Below, piece after piece: positions 40,971 to 49,193 of a DNA stretch of 64,000 nucleotides; positions within the stretch are counted from its first letter, which is position 1, and every line of letters starts with the position of its first letter. This stretch comes from Pseudoduganella danionis (GTDB lineage Bacteria; Pseudomonadota; Gammaproteobacteria; Burkholderiales; Burkholderiaceae_D). A model generated the notes under the pieces. It saw nothing but the letters and a program-made list of their open reading frames with translations, was not told the origin of the DNA and did not search any database. The stretch covers positions 124,001-188,000 of the forward strand of contig NZ_WNKW01000001.1 of assembly GCF_009720775.1 (NCBI RefSeq), given 5' to 3'. A program made the translations under genes and the position numbers.

Positions 40971-41852
40971 ATGTCCATTCTGATCAATAAAGACACCAAA
41001 GTTGTTACCCAAGGGATCACCGGTAAAACCGGCCAATTCCACACCCGCGGCTGCCGCGACTACGCGAACGGCAAAAACTGCTTCGTCGCAGGCGTGAACC
41101 CTAAGAAAGCCGGCGAAGATTTCGAAGGCATTCCTATTTTCGCTAACGTTACCGAAGCGAAAAAAGAAACCGGCGCCAACGTGTCGGTGATCTACGTACC
41201 ACCAGCAGGCGCTGCTGCCGCCATCTGGGAAGCCGTCGAAGCTGAAATGGATCTGGCCATCTGCATTACCGAAGGCATTCCAGTCCGTGACATGATGGCT
41301 CTGAAAGACCGCATGGTCAAAGCCGGTTCGAAAACCCTGCTGCTGGGCCCTAACTGCCCAGGTCTGATCACTCCAGACGAAATCAAGATCGGCATTATGC
41401 CTGGCCACATCCACAAGAAAGGTCGTATCGGCGTGGTATCGCGCTCGGGTACCCTGACTTATGAAGCAGTGGGTCAGTTGACCGCACTGGGTCTGGGCCA
41501 GTCGTCGGCAGTTGGTATCGGTGGTGACCCGATCAACGGCCTGAAGCACATCGACGTGATGAAGATGTTCAACGACGATCCAGATACCGACGCCGTGATC
41601 ATGATCGGTGAAATCGGTGGTCCAGACGAAGCCAACGCGGCTCACTGGATCAAAGACAACATGAAAAAACCAGTGGTCGGCTTCATCGCTGGCGTTACCG
41701 CTCCTCCGGGCAAGCGCATGGGCCACGCTGGCGCGCTGATCTCGGGTGGCGCTGACACCGCACAAGCTAAACTGGAAATCATGGAAGCTTGCGGTATCAA
41801 AGTGACCAAGAACCCATCGGAAATGGCTCGTCTGTTGAAAGCCATGCTGTAA
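40971..41852 (+). CDS. sucD: Succinyl-CoA synthetase alpha subunit
   Basis: A 293-residue alpha subunit. The CoA-binding Rossmann domain starts with VVTQGITGKTGQFHTRGC and includes VSVIYVPPAGAAAAIWEA; the phosphohistidine lies in GKRMGHAGALISGG near residue 249. It starts 13 bases after sucC, and AAGGAATCAAC gives its ribosome-binding site. A strong terminator follows. It shares the CCA-rich codon use of sucC. Confidence 0.98.
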   Translation: MSILINKDTKVVTQGITGKTGQFHTRGCRDYANGKNCFVAGVNPKKAGEDFEGIPIFANVTEAKKETGANVSVIYVPPAGAAAAIWEAVEAEMDLAICITEGIPVRDMMALKDRMVKAGSKTLLLGPNCPGLITPDEIKIGIMPGHIHKKGRIGVVSRSGTLTYEAVGQLTALGLGQSSAVGIGGDPINGLKHIDVMKMFNDDPDTDAVIMIGEIGGPDEANAAHWIKDNMKKPVVGFIAGVTAPPGKRMGHAGALISGGADTAQAKLEIMEACGIKVTKNPSEMARLLKAML

Positions 41853-41876
41853 TCACAGCCTTCCGTTAATGGAATG

Positions 41877-41910
41877 AAGGGGAGGGAGCGTAAGCTCCTT
41901 CCCTTTTTTT
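41877..41910 (+). terminator. Rho-independent terminator of sucCD
   Basis: AAGGGGAGGGAGC pairs with GCTCCTTCCCTT around a GTAA loop and runs into seven T. It lies 24 bases after the sucD stop. Confidence 0.92.
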
Positions 41911-41919
41911 ATTTCCGGA

Positions 41920-42015
41920 TGACAAAATTTGTCAGTGCCAAAAAATGGCGTTCACTTTTATGCTGGACTGACAAAAATGGGCAGTCTCGCAGCCAAAAAG
42001 TGACAGAATTCGTCA
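41920..42015 (+). promoter_or_regulatory. Three TGACA-type palindromes upstream of the pilin gene (candidate PilR sites)
   Basis: TGACAAAATTTGTCA (41920-41934) is a perfect palindrome. TGACAAAAATGGGCA (41969) keeps the left half, and TGACAGAATTCGTCA (42001-42015) is almost perfect. They lie 30-130 bases upstream of a sigma-54 promoter, where an enhancer-binding protein would bind. PilR recognises TGTC-containing repeats in other bacteria, so PilR is the likely protein; no pilR is in the window. Confidence 0.6.
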
Positions 42016-42046
42016 GAATATGGCGAAAATACATGGCAAAACAGGC

Positions 42047-42062
42047 TGGCACGGTGCTTGCT
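42047..42062 (+). promoter_or_regulatory. Sigma-54 promoter of the pilin gene
   Basis: TGGCACGGTGCTTGCT matches the -24/-12 consensus TGGCAC-N5-TTGC(A/T) at every fixed position. The transcript would start about 42 bases before the pilin ATG. Type IV pilin genes are classically sigma-54/PilR controlled. Confidence 0.88.
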
Positions 42063-42115
42063 CAATGGAAAGTGTAGACAACGAATTTTGTTCAACACAC
42101 ACCCAGGAGTCAAAA

Positions 42116-42583
42116 ATGAAAACCATGCACATGATGAAAAAACAAGCACAAGCCGGCTTCACCCTGATCGAACTGATGATCGTGGTTGCCATTATCGGTA
42201 TCCTGGCAGCAGTCGCAATTCCTGCTTACAGCGACTACACCATCAAAGCCAAGATGGCAAACGCACAAGGCGCAATCGACTCGATCAAATCGGCCGTGGC
42301 GCTGTGCGCACAGGAAGCAGGCGGTGACCTGAACGGTTGCGACGCGGGCGTAAAAGGCGTACCGACCTTCACCGAAACCAAAGAAGTGAAATCGGTTACT
42401 GTGAAAGATGGCGTGATCGAAGAAACCTTCTCGACCGGCGTGGGTAAAGACATCGACGGCCTGACCGCCACCTTCGCCCCAACCATCGCTGCCGGTGCTG
42501 CCAACGTAACGTGGAATGTGACCACCACCGTCACCAACGAAACTGCGAAAGCTGCACTGACCAAAAACAACGTGACGCCTTAA
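42116..42583 (+). CDS. pilA: Type IV major pilin
   Basis: A 155-residue prepilin. The type III leader ends in G14, and PilD would cut before F15 ([19 protein letters not shown]). E19 is the conserved Glu+5 of the mature pilin. The hydrophobic N-terminal helix is followed by a globular domain with a single Cys pair, C64 and C75, close together rather than forming the usual C-terminal disulfide loop. The C-terminal half is Thr/Val-rich ([16 protein letters not shown]). AGGAG precedes the ATG at 42116. It has its own sigma-54 promoter and terminator. As a single pilin far from assembly genes it is most likely PilA for twitching or adhesion. Confidence 0.95.
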   Translation: MKTMHMMKKQAQAGFTLIELMIVVAIIGILAAVAIPAYSDYTIKAKMANAQGAIDSIKSAVALCAQEAGGDLNGCDAGVKGVPTFTETKEVKSVTVKDGVIEETFSTGVGKDIDGLTATFAPTIAAGAANVTWNVTTTVTNETAKAALTKNNVTP

Positions 42584-42597
42584 GCGCACGATGGCAT

Positions 42598-42626
42598 AAA
42601 AAAACCGGCTACGGCCGGTTTTTTTT
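42598..42626. terminator. Bidirectional terminator between pilA and the PilZ gene
   Basis: AACCGGC and GCCGGTT form a 7-base-pair stem around TACG, flanked by seven A on the left and eight T on the right. It therefore ends transcription from both the pilin gene and the convergent PilZ gene. Confidence 0.92.
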
Positions 42627-42643
42627 CGTTTGTCGCACAGGGT

Positions 42644-43354
42644 TTAAACGATTTTCTGGCGGTCGGCGATCAGTGCTTCGTAGGTCAGGTTCTGCAGCAT
42701 GGTGTGGTGCATAGGATCCAGATCAATGAATTGCACGCCATAGGTGAAGACCTCTTCCTGCTCGGCAGTGGATGGCTTGACCACATTGATATTACGGATG
42801 GTGGCGTTGGGATTGATACGCACCTGCCGGTTGCCGGGCTGGGCGATCAGGTAGAACGATAGGCCGACTTCGCCGCCGTCGTCGGCCAACGGTTTGGGCG
42901 ACTCGATCAGCGCGCCGGAAACGCTGAGGTTGACGAGGAATACGGAGGTGGTACCGGCCGAGGAGGTCACCTGGGCCGGAATGTCGACCTTGACGCGCAT
43001 GGCCGTGCGCAGACTGGTGCCTTGTATCGATACAGGGAAGGACAGGTGCACATAAAACATCGGGCGCGGGAACACGCGCTGCACGACGCACGAAAATGAG
43101 CACACATTCACGCCGGAAAACACGCGTATCGTCAACTTGTCGCCATCGTTGACGGCAATCGGTGCACCGCTCTCGAACGGGATCTTGACGATCATATATT
43201 CGTCTTTGACCCAGCCGATCAGGGTGGAAAAGTGCTGGACGGGTTTGATCGTACGATGCGTAATGAACTGGATACGGCTGCCCACCTGCAAGTTCATCTG
43301 CTCGAACTCATACTCCTGGGTTTTGCTTTCGTTCGATGGAGGGTTGCTGCTCAT
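42644..43354 (-). CDS. YcgR-like PilZ-domain protein (c-di-GMP receptor)
   Basis: A 236-residue cytoplasmic protein. The N-terminal YcgR/PilZN-type domain (about 20-110) precedes a PilZ domain (115-225). The c-di-GMP signature is present: R116 and R120 in RTAMR and N142-S144-G147 in NLSVSGAL. YcgR proteins brake flagellar rotation when c-di-GMP is high; related ones act on type IV pili. It is convergent to pilA and has its own good promoter. Whether the target is flagellum or pilus cannot be told. Confidence 0.88.
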   Translation of the reverse strand: MSSNPPSNESKTQEYEFEQMNLQVGSRIQFITHRTIKPVQHFSTLIGWVKDEYMIVKIPFESGAPIAVNDGDKLTIRVFSGVNVCSFSCVVQRVFPRPMFYVHLSFPVSIQGTSLRTAMRVKVDIPAQVTSSAGTTSVFLVNLSVSGALIESPKPLADDGGEVGLSFYLIAQPGNRQVRINPNATIRNINVVKPSTAEQEEVFTYGVQFIDLDPMHHTMLQNLTYEALIADRQKIV

Positions 43355-43422
43355 GCAAATTCTTTCACGTATGCGCCTGACGGCAGCGGTCAGCCTGCGG
43401 AAAAATTACCTCTGTGGAATGA

Positions 43423-43451
43423 ATTATATACGTGTGTTCGAAAGGTAACAA
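43423..43451 (-). promoter_or_regulatory. Sigma-70 promoter of the PilZ gene
   Basis: On the minus strand TTGTTA (43451-43446) and TATAAT (43428-43423) are separated by exactly 17 bases. The transcript would have a 5' leader of about 60 bases before the PilZ ATG at 43354. Confidence 0.7.
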
Positions 43452-43490
43452 TCAGACAATATATCAATTTGCAAGCTGTAGGTCTTGCAG

Positions 43491-44021
43491 CTAGCTGGTA
43501 GCGCTCCAGTCGCCTGATTTACCGCCGTGTTTTTCCATCACGCGGATTTCGCTCATCACCATGCCGCGGTCAACGGCTTTGCACATATCGTAGATCGTTA
43601 GCAGGCCGATCTGCACGGCCGTCAGCGCTTCCATTTCCACGCCCGTCTGGCCGTGGGTTTCGACCTGGGCCGTGCAATGCACGCTGGCGTTGGCTTCGTC
43701 GGTGACGAAATCGACGGCAACCCGGGTCAGCGCTAGCGGGTGGCATAAGGGGATCAGGTCGCTGGTACGCTTGGACGCCATGATGGCGGCGATGCGGGCG
43801 ATGCCCAGCACATCGCCTTTCTTGGCCGTGCCGCTGGTGATGATGGCCAGCGTTTCCGGCTTCATGCGGATGCTGCCGCGCGCGACAGCGATGCGGTGGG
43901 TGGTGGTCTTGGCGCCGACGTCCACCATATGGGCCTGGCCGCTGGCGTCGAAGTGGGTCAGGTGCTCGCCGGTGGCGACGGTCTCGGTAGGGTTCACGTT
44001 GTTGCTCACGTTGTTGCTCAT
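43491..44021 (-). CDS. moaC: Cyclic pyranopterin monophosphate synthase
   Basis: A 176-residue MoaC, which makes cyclic pyranopterin monophosphate in molybdenum cofactor synthesis. Signatures are [29 protein letters not shown] and [27 protein letters not shown], shown here in parts, with a C-terminal GGKSGDW. It is about 15 residues longer than E. coli MoaC at the N-terminus, which carries a duplicated SNNV (a 12-base tandem duplication at the start codon). It is divergent from the M48 protease gene. Confidence 0.96.
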   Translation of the reverse strand: MSNNVSNNVNPTETVATGEHLTHFDASGQAHMVDVGAKTTTHRIAVARGSIRMKPETLAIITSGTAKKGDVLGIARIAAIMASKRTSDLIPLCHPLALTRVAVDFVTDEANASVHCTAQVETHGQTGVEMEALTAVQIGLLTIYDMCKAVDRGMVMSEIRVMEKHGGKSGDWSATS

Positions 44022-44111
44022 TCAAGTACTCGGCAGATTTCGTCATGGGTGGGGCAGCGGGCCCGCCCCGGTTGCGAGTATCATATCATCGTGAATGCAA
44101 AACCCCGTTCT

Positions 44112-45695
44112 ATGCGCATGCGCCTGACCGCTGCCCTGCTGTTGCTGACCATGCCTCTGGCGATGGCGCAGGATGTGCTGGCGCCTGCCAAAATCCCCAA
44201 CCTGCCCGCGCTCGGCGATACCGAGCGGCAGGATTTGTCGCCGCTGATGGAGCGGCGGCTGGGCGAGGAAATCATGCGCGATATCCGCCGTAACAACGAT
44301 TTTCTCGATGATGCGCCCATCCTCGAATACCTGAACAACTTCGGCAATGCGCTGGTAGCGGCCCGTCCCGGCGCGCGTGGCGAAGCCAACTTTGACTATT
44401 ACTTCTTCGCCGTGCGCGATCCCCAGCTCAACGCGTTTGCGCTGCCGGGTGGTTTTATCGCCGTGCATTCGGCGCTGCTGCTGGCGGCGCAGACGGAGTC
44501 GGAACTGGCTTCCGTGCTGGGCCACGAAATCGGCCACGTGGCCCAGCGCCACATCGCCCGGTCGATCGGCCAGCAGAAGCAGGACGCGCTGATCCCGCTG
44601 GCCGCCATGATACTGGCCGTGCTGGCATCCAGGGCGGGCGGTGATGCGGCGATAGGCGTGTTTTCGGCCGGACAGGGGCTGGCCATCCAGCGTCAGCTCA
44701 ATTTCGGCCGCGATGCCGAGCGCGAGGCGGACCGCATCGGTTTCCAGATCATGGGCGCGGCCGGCTACGATACCTCGGGCATGGTGGCCTTCTTCCAGCG
44801 CATGCAGATTGCGACGCGCAATTACAGCGACCGCGTGCCGGCCTATCTGCAAAGCCACCCGCTGACCACGGAGCGGATCGCCGATATTCAGGCGCGTATC
44901 CGCGAGCAGCCTTATAGACAGCGGCTCGACAGCCTGGACTTTCATCTGGTCAGAGCCAGAGCGCGCGTGCTGCAGGACCTGAGCTCGCAAGGGCTGGCCG
45001 AAACCCAGACCTTCTTCGAGCTGCAGTTGCAGCAGCCGGGGCGCCAGCAAGTGGCGGCGGCCCAGTACGGGCTGGCGATGGTGGCGCTCAAACGCGAGAA
45101 CTATGCGCTGGCCCAGCAATGGCTGGATAAGTCGCACGCCACCATGCGCAAGCTGCCACCTCCGGGCACGCTGGGCGTGGCACCGGCACCGGAAGGCGAA
45201 ATCATTTATGTAAGCACAGCGCTCGAAATCAAACTGGCCCAGCCGGACAACGCGGCCTTGCAGCAGCACGCGCTGGCCGATGCCGAGGCGGCGCATCTGA
45301 CTTACCCGCTGTCGCGCGGCATCGCCCACCAGTACGGCGAAGCGATGATCGCAGCCGGCCAGCTAGAGCGGGCGGCAGCTTATTTGCGCGATCAGGTGCA
45401 GCTCTACCGCGATGATCCGAATGCCTACGACCTGCTCGCGCAAGCCTATGCCAAGCAGGGCAAGCAGGCTTTGCAGCATATTGCGCTGGCCGAATCGTAT
45501 GTGCTGCAGGGCGGCGTGCTGTCGGCGCTGGACCAGCTAACGTATGCGCGCAAGGCGCCCGATGCCACGTTTTACGATCAGGCCGTGATCGATGCGCGCG
45601 AGCGCGAACTGCAGGCGCGCCGGCGTGAAGAAATGGGCGACAAGTTCAAGAAGGATCTGCTCAGTCCTGAGTCGGCGCCGGCGCTGGTACGCTGA
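44112..45695 (+). CDS. BepA-like M48 metalloprotease with TPR tail
   Basis: A 527-residue periplasmic protease. The signal peptide is MRMRLTAALLLLTMPLAMA (cleavage before QDV). The zinc motif HEIGH is at 138-142 in VLGHEIGHVAQRH, and the third ligand is the Glu in AEREADRIGFQIM near 204. The C-terminal half (about 290-510) is helical with TPR-like repeats (AAQYGLAMVALKRENYALAQ, AYDLLAQAYAKQGK). BepA helps assemble and degrade the LPS transporter LptD and other outer-membrane proteins. A GTG at 44091 could add seven residues to the signal peptide. Its 3' end overlaps the convergent DUF2944-like gene by 35 bases. Confidence 0.9.
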   Translation: MRMRLTAALLLLTMPLAMAQDVLAPAKIPNLPALGDTERQDLSPLMERRLGEEIMRDIRRNNDFLDDAPILEYLNNFGNALVAARPGARGEANFDYYFFAVRDPQLNAFALPGGFIAVHSALLLAAQTESELASVLGHEIGHVAQRHIARSIGQQKQDALIPLAAMILAVLASRAGGDAAIGVFSAGQGLAIQRQLNFGRDAEREADRIGFQIMGAAGYDTSGMVAFFQRMQIATRNYSDRVPAYLQSHPLTTERIADIQARIREQPYRQRLDSLDFHLVRARARVLQDLSSQGLAETQTFFELQLQQPGRQQVAAAQYGLAMVALKRENYALAQQWLDKSHATMRKLPPPGTLGVAPAPEGEIIYVSTALEIKLAQPDNAALQQHALADAEAAHLTYPLSRGIAHQYGEAMIAAGQLERAAAYLRDQVQLYRDDPNAYDLLAQAYAKQGKQALQHIALAESYVLQGGVLSALDQLTYARKAPDATFYDQAVIDARERELQARRREEMGDKFKKDLLSPESAPALVR

Positions 45696-46254
45696 CATAG
45701 CCAAAGCGGGCGGGCAGTGTCGCCGCCTCGACTCGCTGCACGGCATGGCCCTGTAGCGTCAGGCTGGCCTTGTTGGCGCCTTCCAGCCATGCGATTAAAG
45801 TGTCGTCGGAGACGAGGTTGCCGCCACTTTGCAGTTCGGCCAGCACGCTGGCCACATCGCGGTCATCGAGCTGGGCCAGCACATCGGCACTGCGCAGCAA
45901 TAGCGCGCCTTGCTCGGTCAGCAGCACTTCATCGATGGCACCGAGCGCTACGCCCGTGTGCAGCAGCCAGCCCTGCACGGGATCGGTGCGCACGATGTAG
46001 GGTGTGGCCTCCAATTGCACATACACGCGCTGCGGACCGTTCTGGAAATACCAGCAGCCACGTGCATCGGCGGCGTAATTCCGGGCGATGAAGCTGCACA
46101 GGGCCGCGTGCTGCAGCCGGTCGCCGGGCAGGTTCAGGTGCTGGGCGCGTTCGTCGCGCATGCGCCAGTGGCCGCGCGCATCGAGTAACAGCCAGCCGTA
46201 GCAATGCGGCACATTGGGCCATTTGGCCAGTGCCTGTTTGACGATGTCATCCAT
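45661..46254 (-). CDS. Conserved Burkholderiales protein (DUF2944/DUF2946-like)
   Basis: A 197-residue soluble protein. The opening MDDIVKQALAKWPNVPHCYGWLLLD and GHWRMRDERAQ (given in parts), followed by CSFIARNYAADARGCWYFQNG, are typical of a conserved beta-proteobacterial family that I recall as DUF2944, often labelled DUF2946. Function is unknown. The start at 46254 overlaps the YheT gene stop by 8 bases and is preferred to an ATG 15 bases upstream. It is last in the minus-strand group and its tail overlaps the end of the protease gene on the other strand. Confidence 0.75.
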   Translation of the reverse strand: MDDIVKQALAKWPNVPHCYGWLLLDARGHWRMRDERAQHLNLPGDRLQHAALCSFIARNYAADARGCWYFQNGPQRVYVQLEATPYIVRTDPVQGWLLHTGVALGAIDEVLLTEQGALLLRSADVLAQLDDRDVASVLAELQSGGNLVSDDTLIAWLEGANKASLTLQGHAVQRVEAATLPARFGYVSVPAPAPTQD

Positions 46255-47275
46255 GATAGGAAATTCCATTAAAAGGTGCGGCGCCCTGCGTCATAAAGTG
46301 CAGCAGGCGTTGCGGCAGCCAGTGCAGGCTGCCGGGCAGGCCGCCCGTGGCAAAGCCGACATGGCCGCCATGGGCCGGATAATCGAGCTGCACGCAGGCA
46401 GCCGCCTGCTGCGGCAAGTGCCGGCCGGGCAGGAAGGGATCGTTGCGGGCGTTCAGCACCAGCGTCGGCACGCGTATGTCGCCCAGCACATGCTTGGCGC
46501 TGGCGCGGTGCCAATAGTCTTCCGTGTTGCGGTAGCCATGCAGCGGGGCTGTGACGACGTTGTCGAAATCATACAGATCGCGCGCAGCATGCAGGGCTTG
46601 CAGGTCGAATAGATCAGGGTATTGCTGTAGTTTGGCTACGCACTTGGGCTTCAGGGTTTGCAGGAACATGCGCGTGTACAGCATATTGAAACCGCTGGAC
46701 AGGGCCGCGCCGCCCTGCGCCAGATCGAGCGGGGCGGATACGGCGCAGGCGGCATCAACGAAGCCGGCCTGCTGGCCCGATTCGCCCAGCCAGCGCAGCA
46801 GCGCGTTGCCGCCCAGCGAAACGCCGGCTGCATAGAACGCTGCCGCGGGCGCTGTAGCGCTTGGCCCGGCTGCTGCAGCGTCGGTGGCCTGCGGCAGGGC
46901 GGCATGGCGCGCGTGCAGGCGGCGCATGATCCAGTTGATTTCCGTGGCGTCGCCCGAGTGGTAGAAGCGCGGCGCGCGGTTGGGCTCGCCCGAGCAGCCG
47001 CGGAAATGCGGCACGGCGCCGGACCAGCCCCGTTCGGCCACGGCGGCCATCAGCGCGCGCGCGTAATGGCTGTCGGAGCTGCCTTCGAGGCCATGGAACA
47101 GCACCACCATGGGTTGGCCCGGCTGGCCATCGACAAAATCCACATCGATGAAGTCGCCGTCAGGGCAGTCCCAGCGCTCGCGCCGGTAGCGCACGGGCGG
47201 CTTGCGCAGGCACAGGGCCGGATAAATGGTTTGCAGGTGGCCGCTAGGTAGCCATGCGGGCGCGGGATACTTCAC
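46247..47275 (-). CDS. YheT-family alpha/beta hydrolase
   Basis: A 342-residue hydrolase. It opens YPAPAWLPSGHLQTIYPALC, the YheT/EMB8 hallmark. VVLFHGLEGSSDSHYAR is the oxyanion region, the nucleophile serine is in AAGVSLGGNALLRWLG, and LNARNDPFLPG and YPAHGGHVGF carry the Asp and His. YheT proteins are putative esterases or acyltransferases of unknown substrate. It lies 12 bases after the NTF2-like gene and overlaps the DUF2944-like gene. Confidence 0.88.
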   Translation of the reverse strand: MKYPAPAWLPSGHLQTIYPALCLRKPPVRYRRERWDCPDGDFIDVDFVDGQPGQPMVVLFHGLEGSSDSHYARALMAAVAERGWSGAVPHFRGCSGEPNRAPRFYHSGDATEINWIMRRLHARHAALPQATDAAAAGPSATAPAAAFYAAGVSLGGNALLRWLGESGQQAGFVDAACAVSAPLDLAQGGAALSSGFNMLYTRMFLQTLKPKCVAKLQQYPDLFDLQALHAARDLYDFDNVVTAPLHGYRNTEDYWHRASAKHVLGDIRVPTLVLNARNDPFLPGRHLPQQAAACVQLDYPAHGGHVGFATGGLPGSLHWLPQRLLHFMTQGAAPFNGISYHG

Positions 47276-47287
47276 GGCACAGTCCTG

Positions 47288-47716
47288 TCAGTGCAGCACC
47301 TGGCTGCGCGCTTCGGTTGGCACGGGGCCGGGCGCGATGGAGACGTGGTGCAGCACGATGCGCCAGCCACGCGGAGTTTTGACATACACATTGCTGGCCA
47401 GCAAATGGATATCGTCCTGCTGGGACACGCTGCTGATTTCCACCACCGTGTGCACGGAGCTCATCAGATTGTGGGTTTCATGCAACTGGATGGGCACGAT
47501 GTGCAGGCCGCCATGCTCGAGGATGGCTGCCCACGACGCGCGGATGGCGGCATGGCCGATCAGGCGCGGGCCGCCCGGGTGGATGCAGACGATTTCATCG
47601 TCTTCGGCCCAGAGTGCCATCAACGCGTCGAGGTCGGCGCGGTTGAGGGCATCGTAAAACGCCACCTCGGTTTCGGCGGCACTACCATTGAGTTGCTTGA
47701 CACGTTTGGTGGGCAT
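47288..47716 (-). CDS. NTF2-like (SnoaL/DUF4440-type) protein
   Basis: A 142-residue protein with the cone-shaped NTF2 fold pattern. The N-terminal helices EVAFYDALNRADLDALMALW are followed by AEDDEIVCIHPGGPRLIGHAAIRASW (given in parts) and by beta strands ending in KTPRGWRIVLHHVS. Such small proteins act as isomerases, hydrolases or ligand binders; no specific substrate is suggested. It sits between a zinc-finger gene and a YheT gene in a same-strand run. Confidence 0.8.
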   Translation of the reverse strand: MPTKRVKQLNGSAAETEVAFYDALNRADLDALMALWAEDDEIVCIHPGGPRLIGHAAIRASWAAILEHGGLHIVPIQLHETHNLMSSVHTVVEISSVSQQDDIHLLASNVYVKTPRGWRIVLHHVSIAPGPVPTEARSQVLH

Positions 47717-47744
47717 GCTCGCTCCGCGCGGCGTTACGGTGGAT

Positions 47745-47939
47745 TTAGTGGTGGCCGACGACGGTGCCCGGCTTCAGGCGGTAGGCCGTGCCGCAGTATG
47801 GGCACTTGGCTTCGCCATGCTGGAAGTCGAGGAAAACGCGTGGATGGGACGACCACAGCGGCATGGCCGGATTAGGGCAGTGGGCTGGCAAGTCCTTGCC
47901 TTCGAGTTCGACGGCGTTGGTGGTGGTGGCAGTGCTCAT
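47745..47939 (-). CDS. Small zinc-finger protein (zf-CHCC type)
   Basis: A 64-residue protein with one metal site of the pattern C-x10-H-x13-C-x2-C: the first Cys is in AHCPNP, the His in SSHPRVFLDF, and the pair in KCPYCGTAYRL. This is the zf-CHCC family, related to the NDUFS6 subunit of complex I. Proteobacterial members are short and conserved, with unclear function. It is the first gene of the minus-strand group and is divergent from azlC. The start at 47939 is chosen because longer readings add a hydrophobic stretch unlike the family. Confidence 0.85.
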   Translation of the reverse strand: MSTATTTNAVELEGKDLPAHCPNPAMPLWSSHPRVFLDFQHGEAKCPYCGTAYRLKPGTVVGHH

Positions 47940-48006
47940 TTCGTATGCTCCGAGGACTAAGGAAAACCACGATTTTAACGGATTCGCGCATAGAGCAAAA
48001 ATCATC

Positions 48007-48018
48007 GGTAAAATAGCG
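48007..48018 (+). promoter_or_regulatory. Probable -10 region of azlC
   Basis: GGTAAAATAGCG occurs here and again at 49194 before pgk. TAAAAT serves as a plausible -10, about 60 bases before the azlC ATG. The -35 is not evident. Confidence 0.45.
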
Positions 48019-48073
48019 CCTCTACCGTCCCGCTGCGCCGCGCGCTGTGGCAGGAATGCCACATGATCTAGCC

Positions 48074-48841
48074 ATGACCGAAACTAGCAGCGCCCACCCG
48101 CCCGATACCCCTGTCTGCATCGTCTCCGCCCACCACGAAGCCGCGTGGCGCGAAGGCCTGAAGGTCGGCACGCCCACCCTGTTCGGCATCGGCGCGTGGG
48201 GACTCGTGGTGGGTATCGCCATGGTAAAAAGCGGCCTGACGGTGGTGCAGGCTCTGGGTATGACCTTGCTGGTGTTCGCCGGTTCGGCCCAGCTTGCTGC
48301 CTTGCCGCTGATCGCCAGCCATGCGCCCGTATGGGTAATCTTCCTGTCGGCGCTGACGGTGAATCTGCGCTTCGTGATCTTTTCGGCCCTGCTGGCGCCC
48401 CATTTTGCCCAGCTACCGTGGCGCAAACGCGCAGCGCTCGGCTATGTGGCCGGTGATATGACGGTGGCGCTGTTCCTGCATAAATTCCCTGATCCGGCGC
48501 CGCAGCCGGGCAAACTGTCCTATCTCAAGGGGCTGACCTATCCCAACTGGGCCGCGTGGCAGATTGGCTCCATCGCCGGGATATTCGCCGGCAGTGCCGT
48601 GCCGGCTGAATGGGGGCTGGGCTTTGCCGGTACGCTGGCCATCATCTGCGTGATGGTGCCGCTGATCGTGGGCCGTCCCGCCCTGTGCGGCGTGCTGGTG
48701 GCGGGTGCCGTGGCCGTGCTGGCGGTCGGTCTGCCGTACAAGCTGGGCCTGCTGCTGGCGGTGCTGCTGGGCATGCTGACGGCGATGGCCGTGGAAGAGG
48801 GCGCCGAGAAGTGGCGCCAGAGCTTCGGAGGCCGGCCATGA
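48074..48841 (+). CDS. azlC: Branched-chain amino acid exporter large subunit
   Basis: A 255-residue membrane protein with several hydrophobic helices. WREGLKVGTPTLFGIGAWGL, VFAGSAQLAALPLI and LSALTVNLRFVIFSALLAPHF (in parts) are the AzlC/YgaZ pattern, with a polar Asn-Leu-Arg in the membrane. With AzlD it exports valine-like or other amino acids. It overlaps azlD as ATGA. The start at 48074 fits better than an ATG 27 bases upstream. Confidence 0.92.
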   Translation: MTETSSAHPPDTPVCIVSAHHEAAWREGLKVGTPTLFGIGAWGLVVGIAMVKSGLTVVQALGMTLLVFAGSAQLAALPLIASHAPVWVIFLSALTVNLRFVIFSALLAPHFAQLPWRKRAALGYVAGDMTVALFLHKFPDPAPQPGKLSYLKGLTYPNWAAWQIGSIAGIFAGSAVPAEWGLGFAGTLAIICVMVPLIVGRPALCGVLVAGAVAVLAVGLPYKLGLLLAVLLGMLTAMAVEEGAEKWRQSFGGRP

Positions 48842-49167
48842 GCGACTGGGAAATCTGGCTCACCATAGGCGTGCTGGCCATCGCTACGGCCGCCACACGC
48901 AGCTCGTTCTGGCTGGTGGGGCACCACATCAATATTCCCAAACGCGTGCAGGAAATGCTGCGCTATGCACCGGCCTGCGCGCTGGCCGCCATCGTGGCGC
49001 CCGACCTGATGCTGGTGAACGGGGCACCGGTGTTGGACTTGAGCAACATCAAACTGCTGGCCGGTATCGTCGCCACCATCTTTTATTTGCTGCGGCGCAA
49101 CATGTTGCAAACTATCCTATTCGGCATGGGGTTTTACACGCTGCTGCGCCTCATGCATGTATTTTAA
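48838..49167 (+). CDS. azlD: Branched-chain amino acid exporter small subunit
   Basis: A 109-residue membrane protein with three or four hydrophobic helices (WLTIGVLAIATAATRSSFWL, ACALAAIVAPDLML, IVATIFYLLRRNMLQTILFG). The TR motif after helix one and the VAPDL motif mark AzlD/YgaH. The start overlaps the azlC stop. It forms the exporter together with AzlC. Confidence 0.92.
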   Translation: MSDWEIWLTIGVLAIATAATRSSFWLVGHHINIPKRVQEMLRYAPACALAAIVAPDLMLVNGAPVLDLSNIKLLAGIVATIFYLLRRNMLQTILFGMGFYTLLRLMHVF

Positions 49168-49193
49168 TAACAGGAATTTAAGCCTCTGCTTGC

